Shown one piece after another: positions 47,120-56,603 of a stretch of DNA of 64,000 bases. The position numbers and the translations under genes were made by a program. The DNA is from Girardinichthys multiradiatus (Eukaryota; Chordata; Actinopteri; Cyprinodontiformes; Goodeidae): positions 24,824,442 to 24,888,441 of the forward strand of contig NC_061813.1 in assembly GCF_021462225.1 (NCBI RefSeq). The letters run 5' to 3'. Numbering within the stretch: position 1 is the stretch's first letter; every line of letters starts with the position of its first letter. The notes beneath the pieces were generated by a model that was given only the letters and a program-made list of their open reading frames with translations, made no database searches and had not been told where the DNA came from.

Positions 47120-50009
47120 GTGGGAATGGAAGGCGAAAAATGTATCCTGTCCTGTTGGAGGCAGAGGGATACATGGGATCTCTCATCAGAAGAGCATCAA
47201 GTGGGGGGAAGTATTTGCTATACTTAATGCCCCTCCAAGGTGAGTTGGATTTAACACCCTTGCCTGCAGATTCACCTGAATGTGCTCTTATGCCAAAAGC
47301 TGCTTGTAAGAAATGCAAGGCTTCAATGCCTCTGCAAATGCTGGCCTTGCACATTGAAAAATGCAGTGACTTATCAAGCTCAGACAGTGAGGTAAATGTG
47401 GTTGGGGTATCAAGGTTGCAATTGGACCTTATTTTAGATGTAAATTAATGCTGTTTCTGTATTCAGGAGGCAGATGTGATGTACATAGAGACACGTGAAT
47501 TTTATTTTCTAAATAATCACGTACCAAATATTTGGGAACTGTTATTAGTTCAACCTGTATAAGCCATCTAGACTGTAGATGGATGTAGATTGTAATATCT
47601 TAAACTCCTTTTCAAATGTGTCATATCCAGCTAATGTGATTTTGTCATTCCTCTTACTTCATTTTATATTATGTGATTAATTTTTTTTTTCAATGCATGG
47701 TTCCTTAAAATTACAATTGTATATTTTTTGCATTTTTTATACCACTCTTCCTGTTTAGATGGATGAAATCAAATGTCCATTGTGCAACAAATTTTTTCCG
47801 TTGTTAGACATAGAAGGACATGCCAGCTTCTGCGGTGAAAAGTAAGTGTTAAGCAACCAGATTTGTTTATATAGTGATGTGTGGTATTTTCATTCGTTTT
47901 CAGCGATTGCTTTTATGTGCTTTGTAATAAACAATATTTGTTCCTCCTTGGTTTTTATTTAACTGTATATAAAAAAAATAAGAAACTATAAGAATTTATA
48001 TGATAGTTCCTTTCTATGTTTTGTCTTAGAGTGGACCAGTATCTAAATCAAGCAGATGGAAATGAGACAAATCTGGATCATATTTCTTGGTAATCAATCT
48101 GTTTCCTTTTATTTTAGAAACTTCTTGAAAGTAATAATTATTTTTTATGAATGTAGAGTAATTAAAAAACCTCAACAGTGAGGATGATGTTGTTCGCTGG
48201 GCAGCATCACAGGTGGACACCAGCAAAACGTTTGAAATATGTGTTTCAAGGTACAGTGTGATTGTAAGAGGACTTCAGCTTTGGCAGCGTCAAAAAAATG
48301 GTGGCCCAGTGAACCCTTTGAAAGTCTCCTTTCTAGGAGAATTAGGTGTGGACACTGGAGCTCTCAGAAAGGAGTTTCTTACAAGTACGTCTGTCTTTTT
48401 ATGTGATGTTGAATAGTGTGTACAGCAACATGAACAGAGTTGTGTGCAAGTTATGTGAAAATCTGAAGCAAAGTGCAGATGTTTTATTTTTCCTAAAACC
48501 TCATTTTTTTTCGCCCTTTTGATAATTCGAAATACCATGAAAATTAGTAGGCTATGTTGTCTATAATGTGACTTATTTTGTTTTCATTTGATTTGGTCTA
48601 TAGCTATTGTTGCAGGGATTGAAAATAGACTGTTTGAGGGTGACAGTGAGATGGGCAAAATACCAAAATACTCTCTCAACGACCTTGATAAACAGCTGTT
48701 CAAGTATGTTTTTCACTTTTTATTAATTTCATAATCTGAGATACATTCTTATTTTAAAATATGAGAAAATGTAAAAAACACAAAGTATAAACCTTGAGAC
48801 ATATAGATGATGAGACTACTCCTATGAAGAAGGCTTTTGGCATTTAAAAAACACGTGTTAAGGTTTTAAACACCAGCATTGTGACTTCAGGTGATGGAAA
48901 GAAAACAAGGTGCTTTGCGATACCTTAGCTGATTGACCTTTCATATTTACAGAGTTGCAGGGGAAATATTTAGTGTGAGTGTAGCCCAAGGAGGACCAGC
49001 ACCACGGTTTATGCAGGAGTGGTGTTACAACTACAACTTCAAACTCATGGTGTATATGACAGAGTTATCGACATTACTAACAATGGTATGTTCAGTGAAA
49101 GAATTGAATCCACTGTAAAATGTATCATTTACTTTGTTAGTGCCTTTCTCACATTGTGTGCTTTGATAGTTAATTATTATGTAACGGCAAATAAGTTCTA
49201 GAAGCACTTCTATTTACACAAACAATGTGAAACGGTTAGATTTAAATTCCTATGATGTTTGCATGCATCCAAGATTGTCATTTTGAAGCTGGTAAAATTA
49301 AAGTTGTAATAATAGAAGTGAAGAAACTATATTTTTCTGTACACCACATCTATAGATTGAAGGTGCATCTGACCTGTCTGTGTACACTAGAGATATTGGA
49401 TTGTGGCTACACCATACCGACCATAATACAGACCATAAGAACACTATATTGAGGCAAGTTTTAAATTTAGAAATTAGAAGTAATGTGACATTTCTTGCTT
49501 TGATACAAATTGATCAGTGTAACACAATTAGTTATTGTGATAACTAGGAAATTATTTCAGATTATACAAGACCCTAAAATCCAGTCACTTTTAACATTGA
49601 ACAAATCAATACATATTTTTGCATGGACTTTATAGGGCTATCACTCTGCATGCAACAACAAAACACACCAATGCTGCAACAACTGCGAGAAGGCCTTGGA
49701 GTTGACAACTTTATTAATGTAATGGAGAGAAAGACAGATGAGTCTATTTGTTGTTGGACAAGATGACAAGGTACACTGAATTTAGTTCATTTTGTTGATC
49801 TGTTATTTAGATCCATAAAGCTATCTATAAATGTTTAATGTTCTAAGTTGCTTCTTTTCCTAGGTTGACTCAAATTACATATTGTCACACATCGCCCCAG
49901 AATTGAGTCCACAGGGTTCAATAAAACAAGCAAAGGAGACCAAAATCTTGGAGTACTTCCAAGATTTCTTGTACGAACTTGAAGGTATGTAAATAGTTGC
50001 ACAAACGAA

Positions 50010-50054
50010 CTGTTGGTGACTGTGGCGAAGTAGTATAGCCACAGTCACCAACAG
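50010..50054. repeat. Perfect 17-bp hairpin in an intron of the HECT-like gene
   Basis: The arm ctgttggtgactgtggc (50010-50026) is the exact reverse complement of gccacagtcaccaacag (50038-50054), with an 11-base loop. It lies 25 bp after the donor at 49984. It could be a tiny palindromic insertion or the remnant of a MITE. Nothing in its size or flanks suggests a microRNA precursor. Confidence 0.8.
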
Positions 50055-50157
50055 CAAGGGGTAGTTTTTTGTAGAACAGGTTTGTAAATTGTTCAGTTCG
50101 ATTCCAGCTTCCCTTTGTCGCATGTCAATGTGGTCAAGGCACAATAACCCCAAGTCT

Positions 50158-50350
50158 CCTTTTTTTTTTTTAAGAATTTCGTTTGGCACTAGAGGCCTTT
50201 ATTTTGATAGTAGGCAGACAGGAAGGAGGGGCAAAGAGAGGGGGTCCAGCAAAGGTCGCTGGGTCCAGGACTCAAACTCGGGACAACCGCTTCGAGGACT
50301 ATAGCCTCCATATGTGGTCGCGCGCTAACCCCTACACCACCAGCGCTGCG
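50158..50350 (-). repeat. tRNA-derived SINE
   Basis: Read on the minus strand it begins with a tRNA-like head: 'gcgctggtggtgtaggggtt agcgcg' as an A-box-like part and 'ccgagtttgagtcctgg' as a B-box-like part. It continues through 'tgcctactatcaaaataaag' to an A-rich end (plus-strand T10 at 50161). It is inserted in an intron of the HECT-like gene. Confidence 0.65.
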
Positions 50351-50560
50351 CTCCACGTTTCCTTCAGCGTATTAATGAAAGTTCAATTTTGGCCTCATCT
50401 GACCAAAACGCCGTCCTCCATGCTTTTGGGGAGTCTCCTACATGCGTTTTGGTAAACTCAAGATAAGCCTTCTTGTTTTTGTCTGTAAATAAAGGCTTTT
50501 TTCTAGTCATAAAATACAGTTCTATGAACTCTATGGCTTACTCAGGTTGTAATCAAACAA
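50351..50560 (-). mobile_element. Tc1-like transposase fragment
   Basis: Antisense blocks such as 'ttggcctcatctgaccaaaa' (opposite the catalytic WSDET region) and 'ccatgcttttggggagtctc' identify a short central piece of a Tc1-type transposase. It is a relic with no frame. Confidence 0.5.
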
Positions 50561-50836
50561 TGCCAAGAAGAATGAATACTTATATATTTTTAGTTAGGAA
50601 TTTAAATTGCTTTTGAATCTACATTAATGTAACACAAGATGTGTTGAACCCACAGAAATATAATCATTACAAAAATATAATCATTAACATTATGAATATT
50701 TAAAGTTTGTAACTGCTGAGAAGATGTAATTTAAAGAATAATGGAAATTCCTCCCCTATTACTTGCAGATTGAGCTTAAGTTTTAATCCTACTTGAACTA
50801 AATACTTTAATGATGAAATAACAGTTTTCTTCTTCT

Positions 50837-53394
50837 TTTCTTAGATACACAACCAGCAGAGAATGAGGAGACACAGACTAACTGTTCCAGTGGTGATGCA
50901 GTGGATGACTGGGCAGGCACACAAACATTTGCTTCTGCCAAAGGGTTTAATTGTTGGAGTGCATGCACTTTTTCAGCTGACAGCAGACACTGAAGAACAG
51001 GCACATTGACCCCATGTTCAACTTCTTCACTTTGCTGTTCTTGGGACAGCCGCTCCTCAGCATGCTGAATCTGCTTTGACAGATTACTCACAAAAAAATA
51101 CCAGGGAAAATAAATAAAAATCTACAAATCCATGTAGTCATCTGTCATATTTATGAAGCCCAAATGTTGCAATTAAAGCAAAACATGCAAAACATACCTC
51201 TGTCAGATCTGGTTCTGACACTGGTTCCTGCAGCATACCGATCATCCACAGTTGATTGGGTGTTAGGTTTCTCTCTGTCCTCAAGGGATGAGAATTCCAA
51301 CTCTCCTCGAAAACCTGCAGATCTTTTCGTAGTCGTGGTATAAAGACATAGCCCACACAGAACAGATGGACCGACAGGTCAATGAGACCCTCTTCCTCCA
51401 AACTGTAGAGCATGTTGTAATATTTTGAAGTCACACTCCAAACATCTCTCCATAGGCATTCAATTCTAAACAAAATAGCATATATAAAAACAAAACATTA
51501 CAACTGTCAAAATCAGGCAACTTTCTTTTTTTGAAATAATTGTATAATGAACATTAGTTATTGTTATTCACAAATGCGGAAATTTGGCTTTGGTTTCACA
51601 TGGTAGTTAAAAAACAACATACAGCAAATTCCACGCACACAATATGAGGACAGGAATAAACAATGACAAATTACTCCAATATTATGTATTGATGTTGCCC
51701 TTACTGTCTTATATGTTCTTCCAGAAGGGAGTTTACCAAATTACACAAAATTGGAGCAACCCAAGTCATCCACAATCTGTTGGGTCTTTTGCTTACTATG
51801 CTTTTTGACAGATCTGCCAGTTTTCTTTGCTTTATTATTAGGAAGATGTTGTCAAATGTGAGTGTTGTAGCAGATATTTATAGAAAAACAATGTAAAGTA
51901 AAATAACCAAGATTGTTCTTGTTGTAAAGACAAAAAAGACAGATTTGTGGTATGTTACCTCTGGTTATGAACACTTTTCCCAGCAATGTAACTGTCACGT
52001 CCAGTACCTCGAACCGTAAACATGCACCTTGCAATGTCCACATTTTCAACCCCGTGATCACCTCGAACTCTATAAGACAAAGTGAAAAGTTATATTTTGC
52101 AAAATCCACACCTATTCTACCATAACATGTATGTATGCTGTAGAGGAGGAATTAAGTACAAATAAAAGAGGATGCAAATGGAGAGGAATTAAGGGAAAAG
52201 GTGAAAGAATTCTTTAAAAAAAAACTTTTTTGTATTGTATATATACATTATTATATATATTGTATATTCCAGCATTTGGCATTTATTCTGGTCTTTATAC
52301 ACCTAACCTTCTGATCTAATGAGTCATCTGAAATGCTGGAATAGCATTTTCTTACAGATAGATCATGCTCTTTCAAACGTCTATACAAAGTTGACCTTGC
52401 AATTTCAGAAAGGCTACATAAGGAAGTCAATGGTAAACCACTACTAAGTAGATCTGTGAGAGTTTCACTTTCTATGTTAACTTTGGGTCTCCCTGCATTC
52501 CCACTGTGTTCAACCTGAGCTACATCGAATAATCTTGGAGCTGAGGCGTGAGCTGAGGCATAAGAACTGACAACTTCAGTCAACCTCTGAAAATTCTCAA
52601 CCACTGACTCCGCAAGGTCAACATAAGCTGCTCCGGCTCTGAGAAACTGTAACTCCTGACAACAAACAAAGTACAAATAGTCAAAGTCAATGGGCTGCCT
52701 GTTGAGAGTAGAAATCACTCTATGCCTAACTCTTTGTAAAAGCTGATGCAGCATAGATTCCTAAGAAAAAAACAAAAAAAATATGAGAACATATTGATTA
52801 GTCTTTACACATTTAAGAAATTCCACAAGGTTATTATTTTACATGCAACTAACACAGCATAATACTTTAGGTGTTGACCAAAGTAAATAAATCAAAATGC
52901 AATTAGGCAGCAGCATTCCTGGGTCTGCGAACTGTCCAGTTGGTTTTCCATTCTGTGTACAAGAGGGTAATATCATGCCATTGCAATTAGTCTATAGTCA
53001 CTTCTGAATTAACAGAAAATTCAACCGTGACTGGAAAAAAAAGGAACAAAGGTTATCTGACACAATATCTGTGGGTCTGGTTGGATATCTTTTAGGCTAT
53101 AGTATGAACAGAGAGTTCAAGGTGATAAAGCAACCCACAGCCCCCCACCTCAAAGATGAATCTGGTGCCGCTGAGAGACGGATTGGAGCATGAAAGAAAA
53201 GACATAACTTTGAACTCAACACGAACTAAGGTCGGTGTTAAGAGTAGTGGGGATTTATTTTTAAATTGGTGTGACAAAATATCACCTAAATACCAGACAG
53301 ATAGCAATTTATTAACACTAATAAAAAAAGATAGAAATTATGTGAACATCCTACCTCTGCCTGTGATCTTCCAGTTTGGTTTTCCATTTTGCAT
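50837..53394 (-). pseudogene. rve/DDE integrase-like transposase gene of the giant element
   Basis: Minus-strand exons are 53394-53355 (shared first exon MENQTGRSQAE), 52760 to about 52275, 52069-51959, 51465-51198 and about 51086-50837. The long exon has a helical N-terminal region, then GRPKVNIESETLTDLL and SEIARSTLYRRLKEHDLSVR, a helix-turn-helix like that of IS3/Tn-type integrases. Exon 52069-51959 reads [15 protein letters not shown], holding the second catalytic Asp, and [16 protein letters not shown]. Splicing to 51465 gives RIECLWRDVW, holding the catalytic Glu, then NSHPLRTERNLTPNQLW. The region with the first catalytic Asp, expected between KTRINAK (about 52280) and RVRGDHG, is absent, with only about 200 bp of AT-rich DNA there. 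The enzyme would have mobilised the element, but this copy is dead. Lack of gag or RT and the presence of introns argue against a retroviral origin. Confidence 0.78.
52917..52965 (-). repeat. Degenerate extra copy of the shared first exon
   Basis: Minus strand, after 'tgtacacag': ATGGAAAACCAACTGGACAG encodes MENQLDSSQTQ, closely matching MENQTGRSQAE of the inner repeats. The donor is lost (ggaatg instead of ggtagg). It lies between exon 1 (53355) and exon 2 (52760) of the integrase-like gene, so the first-exon module was duplicated within the element. Confidence 0.6.
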
Positions 53395-53413
53395 CTAGAA
53401 GAAAATATATATT
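53276..53413 (-). repeat. Inner inverted repeat, right copy (contains integrase-gene exon 1)
   Basis: Reverse complement of 39652-39788, including acceptor, exon and donor. Here it opens the minus-strand integrase-like gene. Splicing in phase 0 to the acceptor at 52760 gives SQAE followed by ESMLHQLLQRV. Confidence 0.88.
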
Positions 53414-53619
53414 TAGATGTTACATTGTCTCCCCTTATCTACAGCACTGATTATGTGCTCGGGAAATAAATAATATGATTGTACAGTCACGTGACATGTG
53501 TGGTGTAGATCAACATGGACGTAATGACACTGTGTTTCCCCACCTTAGCATCGCTGCTAGTTAGTACACACACGAAGGTAACAGTTTTTTTAACATTTAT
53601 TTCCATCACATACATTTGG

Positions 53620-54361
53620 AGTGTGAAGCGGCTGGGATGAGGATCAGCTCCTCCAAGTCCGAGGCCATGGTACTCGACCGGAAAAGGGTGGCTTGTCCTC
53701 TTCAGGTTGGAGGGGAGTTCCTGCCTCAAGTGGAGGAGTTTAAGTATCTCGGGGTCTTGTTCACGAGTGAGGGAAGAATGGAGCGGGAGATCGACAGACG
53801 GATCGGTGCAGCTGCCACAGTAATGGGGGCGCTGTGCCGGTCCATTGTGGTGAAGAGAGAGCTGAGCCGAAAAGCAAAGCTCTCAATTTACTGGTCGGTC
53901 TACGTTCCTACCCTCACCTATGGCCATGAACTTTGGGTCATGACCGAAAGAACGAGATCACGGATACAAGCGGCTGAAATGAGCTTCCTCCGTAGGGTGG
54001 CCGGGCACTCCCTTAGAGATAGGGTGAGGAGCTCGGCCATCCGGGAGGGGCTCGGAGTAGAGCCGCTGCTCCTCCACATCAAGAGGAGCCAGTTGAGGTG
54101 GCTCGGGCATCTATACCGGATGCCTCCTGGACGCCTTCCTCGGGAGGTGTTCCAGGCACGTCCCACCGGGAGGAGGCCCAGGGGACGGCCCAGGACACGC
54201 TGGAGGGACTATGTCTCTCGGCTGGCCTGGGAACGCCTTGGGCTCCCCCTGGAGGAGCTGGAGGAGGTGTCTGGAGAGAGGGACGTCTGGGCGTCTCTGC
54301 TGAGTCTGCTGCCCCCGCGACCCGGTCCTGGATAAGCGGAAGACGACGAACGAACGAACGA
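53620..54361 (+). mobile_element. 5'-truncated LINE with 8-bp target duplication
   Basis: The insert is flanked by direct repeats acatttgg at 53612-53619 and 54362-54369. The plus-strand frame (53616-54335) encodes the C-terminal end of a fish LINE reverse transcriptase: FKYLGVLFTSEGRMEREIDR, VPTLTYGHELWVMTERTRSR, SQLRWLGHLYRM and RGRPRTRWRDYVSRLAWERL. It ends PPRPGPG-stop and a (CGAA)n tail. The catalytic RT core is missing. The open, lightly mutated frame suggests a fairly young insertion into the right arm of the giant element. Confidence 0.88.
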
Positions 54362-54636
54362 ACATTTGGTATTTTGCCACGCTAAATGCAACTCGACAAA
54401 GGTGCACTAGTTAACGGATTTAACATAAAGACAGGCAAACATTACACAAGCCCAGTTTATGCACTTTACCTGATGCTAACATTAGCTAGCGTGCTATGCT
54501 AACCGGGATGCGGCGCACAAGATAATCGACTGTCTTCCTAAATTGTGTAAAACTTTCTTCTTTGAAAAAAGGATGGACACTTTCGCAGCTCTTGAACTGT
54601 AAATCTGTGAAGATTACCATCCACGTTCGGTGTTAC

Positions 54637-54800
54637 CTCCTTTCTTCTGTACAGTTGATGTCTCCTCACTGAAGCGACGCTGCAAGCCCTGCAGTTCGAG
54701 CAGAAGTTCAGAGATGCGGGGGATCAGAGTCTGCTGCTTTAGTCAGCGCTAACCAATAGGGAAACGTCTTACATCGTTCGTCTTTAGGCCCCGCCCAGGA
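54637..54800 (-). promoter_or_regulatory. Promoter and untranslated first exon of the integrase-like gene
   Basis: Just inside the right terminal repeat, the minus strand has a GC box (gggcggggc, 54796-54788) and an inverted CCAAT box (ctattggtt, about 54759-54751), then a candidate untranslated exon ending at a consensus donor (GGAG|gtaac, 54637). Its GC content stands out from the AT-rich repeat. No counterpart exists on the left, where a LINE fragment replaced it. Confidence 0.5.
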
Positions 54801-54882
54801 TGTTCATTGTTTCCAGAACTCAAAATTCTTTGAGTTCAACCAAAAACAGAGAGCGTCAAAACCAAAAGAGCGAGTCTCATAA

Positions 54883-55216
54883 CCAAAGATTTTTGACATG
54901 CGCAAATAAAAGTTTATATTTTGCAAATAACTTTTTTCTCTTCGTGAGAAAAAAATGAGTTATTTTAATCAAAAAAAGTTTTATCTCCCCAAAATAAAAT
55001 ATTCCATAAAAATAAAAAAAATTTGTTACAACTCTGAACGTTTTGATCACAACTTAATATTTTTTGATTGAGATTAGTTTTTTTTTTTTTTGATTGAATA
55101 TTCCAAAAGTTTTGACCACAATTTATTTTTTTGATTGAGATTAGTTTTTTTTTTGGATTGAGATTAGTTTTTTTTTTTTTGATTGAATAATATTGAGACA
55201 GATTTACCTCCATACA
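54883..55216 (-). repeat. Right terminal inverted repeat of the giant element
   Basis: It pairs with 39030-39345. Four or so units of (T)n-gattgagattag occur at 55062-55195. It is longer than the left arm by a roughly 30-bp segment (gttgtgatcaaaacgttcag in reverse). Confidence 0.9.
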
Positions 55217-55229
55217 GCTCTGGCGGTCA

Positions 55230-55480
55230 GTAGGGATGAAATAGAACCAGAATTGCAGCCTCCATTCTAATTCATCCTAAAGGTGTTCAAGAAGGTTTAG
55301 ATCAGGACTCTGAAGAGACCAATTATGTTTTTCCACACCAAACCTTATACACCTGTAGCTATGACGGTGATTGTAACACCAGAATTAATTGATTTGGCTG
55401 CTCATTTTGTATGGTATAGTATCATAATTTGTTAGGTCAGTGATATTAGTTACCCCACTGGAAAGATTTCCTTTTATTGT
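55230..55480. mobile_element. DNA-transposon fragment (tentative)
   Basis: The block 'cctaaaggtgttcaagaagg' with 'ttagatcaggactctgaaga' and 'ttccacaccaaacct' resembles the antisense of a transposase gene common in fish. There is no usable frame, and the ends are not defined. Confidence 0.35.
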
Positions 55481-56603
55481 TATCCTATTATTTAGGATAA
55501 ATGTATTAAAAAGAGTTTATGCATGAAAAAGTGCTTTTAAACATACAATAGGTAGCATTTTGCTGGGTGACCCCGAGCTTTGGAGTGCAGTACATTTGGA
55601 TGATTTCTTTCCCTCCCCTTCCCACCTGCTCACTGTGTATGGTGTAATGGGAAAAGCGGATTTCAGTAGTACTTGTGTAACTTGATAAAAGTATTCACCT
55701 TTTTCCCAGTTGCAGGCCTATATTAATGCTTGTTTAGCCACTCACCTCAGGGAGGAACCAGCTGCAAGGGAGAGAAATGTTCTGATTGACTTCAGTTTCC
55801 TGTTTTGCGTTGAATGACCAGACATCTGCTTAGTCACTGTGATGTGACACATCCTGTGAACAAGTCTGTTATAAAAAGGCTTTGCAGTGCAGTAAGTTCA
55901 GATGATCTATTTCCCTACCTTACCAACCTATGTCACTTTGGTGACAAGAGAAACTTTGGTTCTGTTTGATTTTCTCAAAGCTTGCTTTTAAAGTTTTGAA
56001 TTTGTACTATGACTAGGTATTTTATGATTTATAAACTATCAGCACATATTTGCTTTACTTCAATGGCATTTTCTGTTACCTTTCCTTTTTCAAACGGCAC
56101 ATGACAGAAGATGACCTCTGTGTTATGTCATTCATACAATTGGAAAGCATAGTGGATGACAAATGAAAAGTTACTAAAACTATGATCAATTCCAAAACGT
56201 TTGATAAAAATTGCTTCAAACACATTTAATTTATTGGAATTTATAGGATTACTAAGTGTGGAGCTAGTAAATTTGTTAAAAAGTCAATTACTTCCTAACA
56301 TGGATGAGTATTTCAAAACTTACAGTGTGGTTATGCTACTAAGTTAAAAGATTAATATATTTATATATATATTAATATATATTTTAGGATTTTTACAGAT
56401 GTGTACCAGATGTCCCAGTGATTTTGGAGAGATAGTTGCTTCTTTTTCTTGCCCTATGTATGGTCACTGACATTGAAAAACCCTTAAATCGCCACTAGGG
56501 GGCTTTGTTTCTCAGTGAAACGTTTCTGTGGCCTGGCATGACAGGTTGCTTTATGGAAGCCCATTTCCGCCATGAAAGAAAAAATAAAAGACCAGCAGGA
56601 GTC
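55481..56603. other. Non-coding stretch
   Basis: AT-rich, with a TATA/ATTA tract at about 56350-56390. No exon was recognised. Confidence 0.4.

Larger units (their letters stand above)
39669..50990 (+). pseudogene. HECT E3-ubiquitin-ligase-like gene of the giant element
   Basis: Recognisable exons are 39669-39708 (MENQTGRSQAE), 39872-40005, 40867 to about 41101, 47120-47391, 47759-47841, 48030-48089, 48157-48384, 48604-48703, 48953-49085, 49356-49453 (GC donor), 49636-49770, 49864-49984 and 50845 to about 50990. All but one use GT-AG sites, and phases agree across most junctions. Two short Cys2-His-Cys modules (CKKCKASMPLQMLALHIEKC and CPLCNKFFPLLDIEGHASFC) resemble UBZ-type ubiquitin-binding fingers. 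HECT N-lobe motifs follow: LKVSFLGELGVDTGALRKEF and VAGEIFSVSVAQGGPAPRF. Near the end, VMQWMTGQAHKHLLL is legible. The catalytic-Cys C-lobe is absent. Damage includes stops in exon 3 (after FVGFTK and VIKI), frameshifts in the exons at 48157, 49636 and 50845, and a 5-kb LINE inserted after exon 3. Intact relatives would be predicted nuclear or cytosolic ubiquitin ligases. Confidence 0.8.
39030..55216. mobile_element. Giant TIR DNA transposon carrying HECT-ligase-like and integrase-like genes
   Basis: The outermost 39030-39345 and the reverse complement of 54883-55216 align from the first base (tgtatggag...) to 'catgtcaaaaatctttgg', with some indels. A second inverted pair, 39652-39788 and 53276-53413, lies further in. 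Between them are two multi-exon genes reading inward: HECT-like on plus (39669 to about 50990) and integrase-like on minus (53394 to about 50837). Later insertions are a LINE (about 41518-46440), LINE fragments at 39346-39651 and 53620-54361, and SINE-like copies at 46480-46620 and 50158-50350. I found no convincing target-site duplication at the outer ends. The gene content recalls the IS3EU-type eukaryotic elements known from fish repeat libraries. I am not certain that the HECT association is already described for them. Confidence 0.85.

Noticed and set aside
50837..53394. Integrase as part of an endogenous retrovirus or LTR retrotransposon
   Set aside because: No reverse transcriptase, gag or LTR lies in the same orientation. 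The gene has introns and sits between terminal inverted repeats.
53616..54335. Long plus-strand frame as a cargo gene of the giant element
   Set aside because: It is clearly the C-terminal part of a LINE reverse transcriptase, bounded by an 8-bp target duplication and a simple-repeat tail.
39020..55226. Target-site duplication of the giant element
   Set aside because: Left flank (gctattgatt) and right flank (gctctggcgg) share only gct at non-equivalent positions. No convincing duplication was found, so the exact insertion signature remains open.
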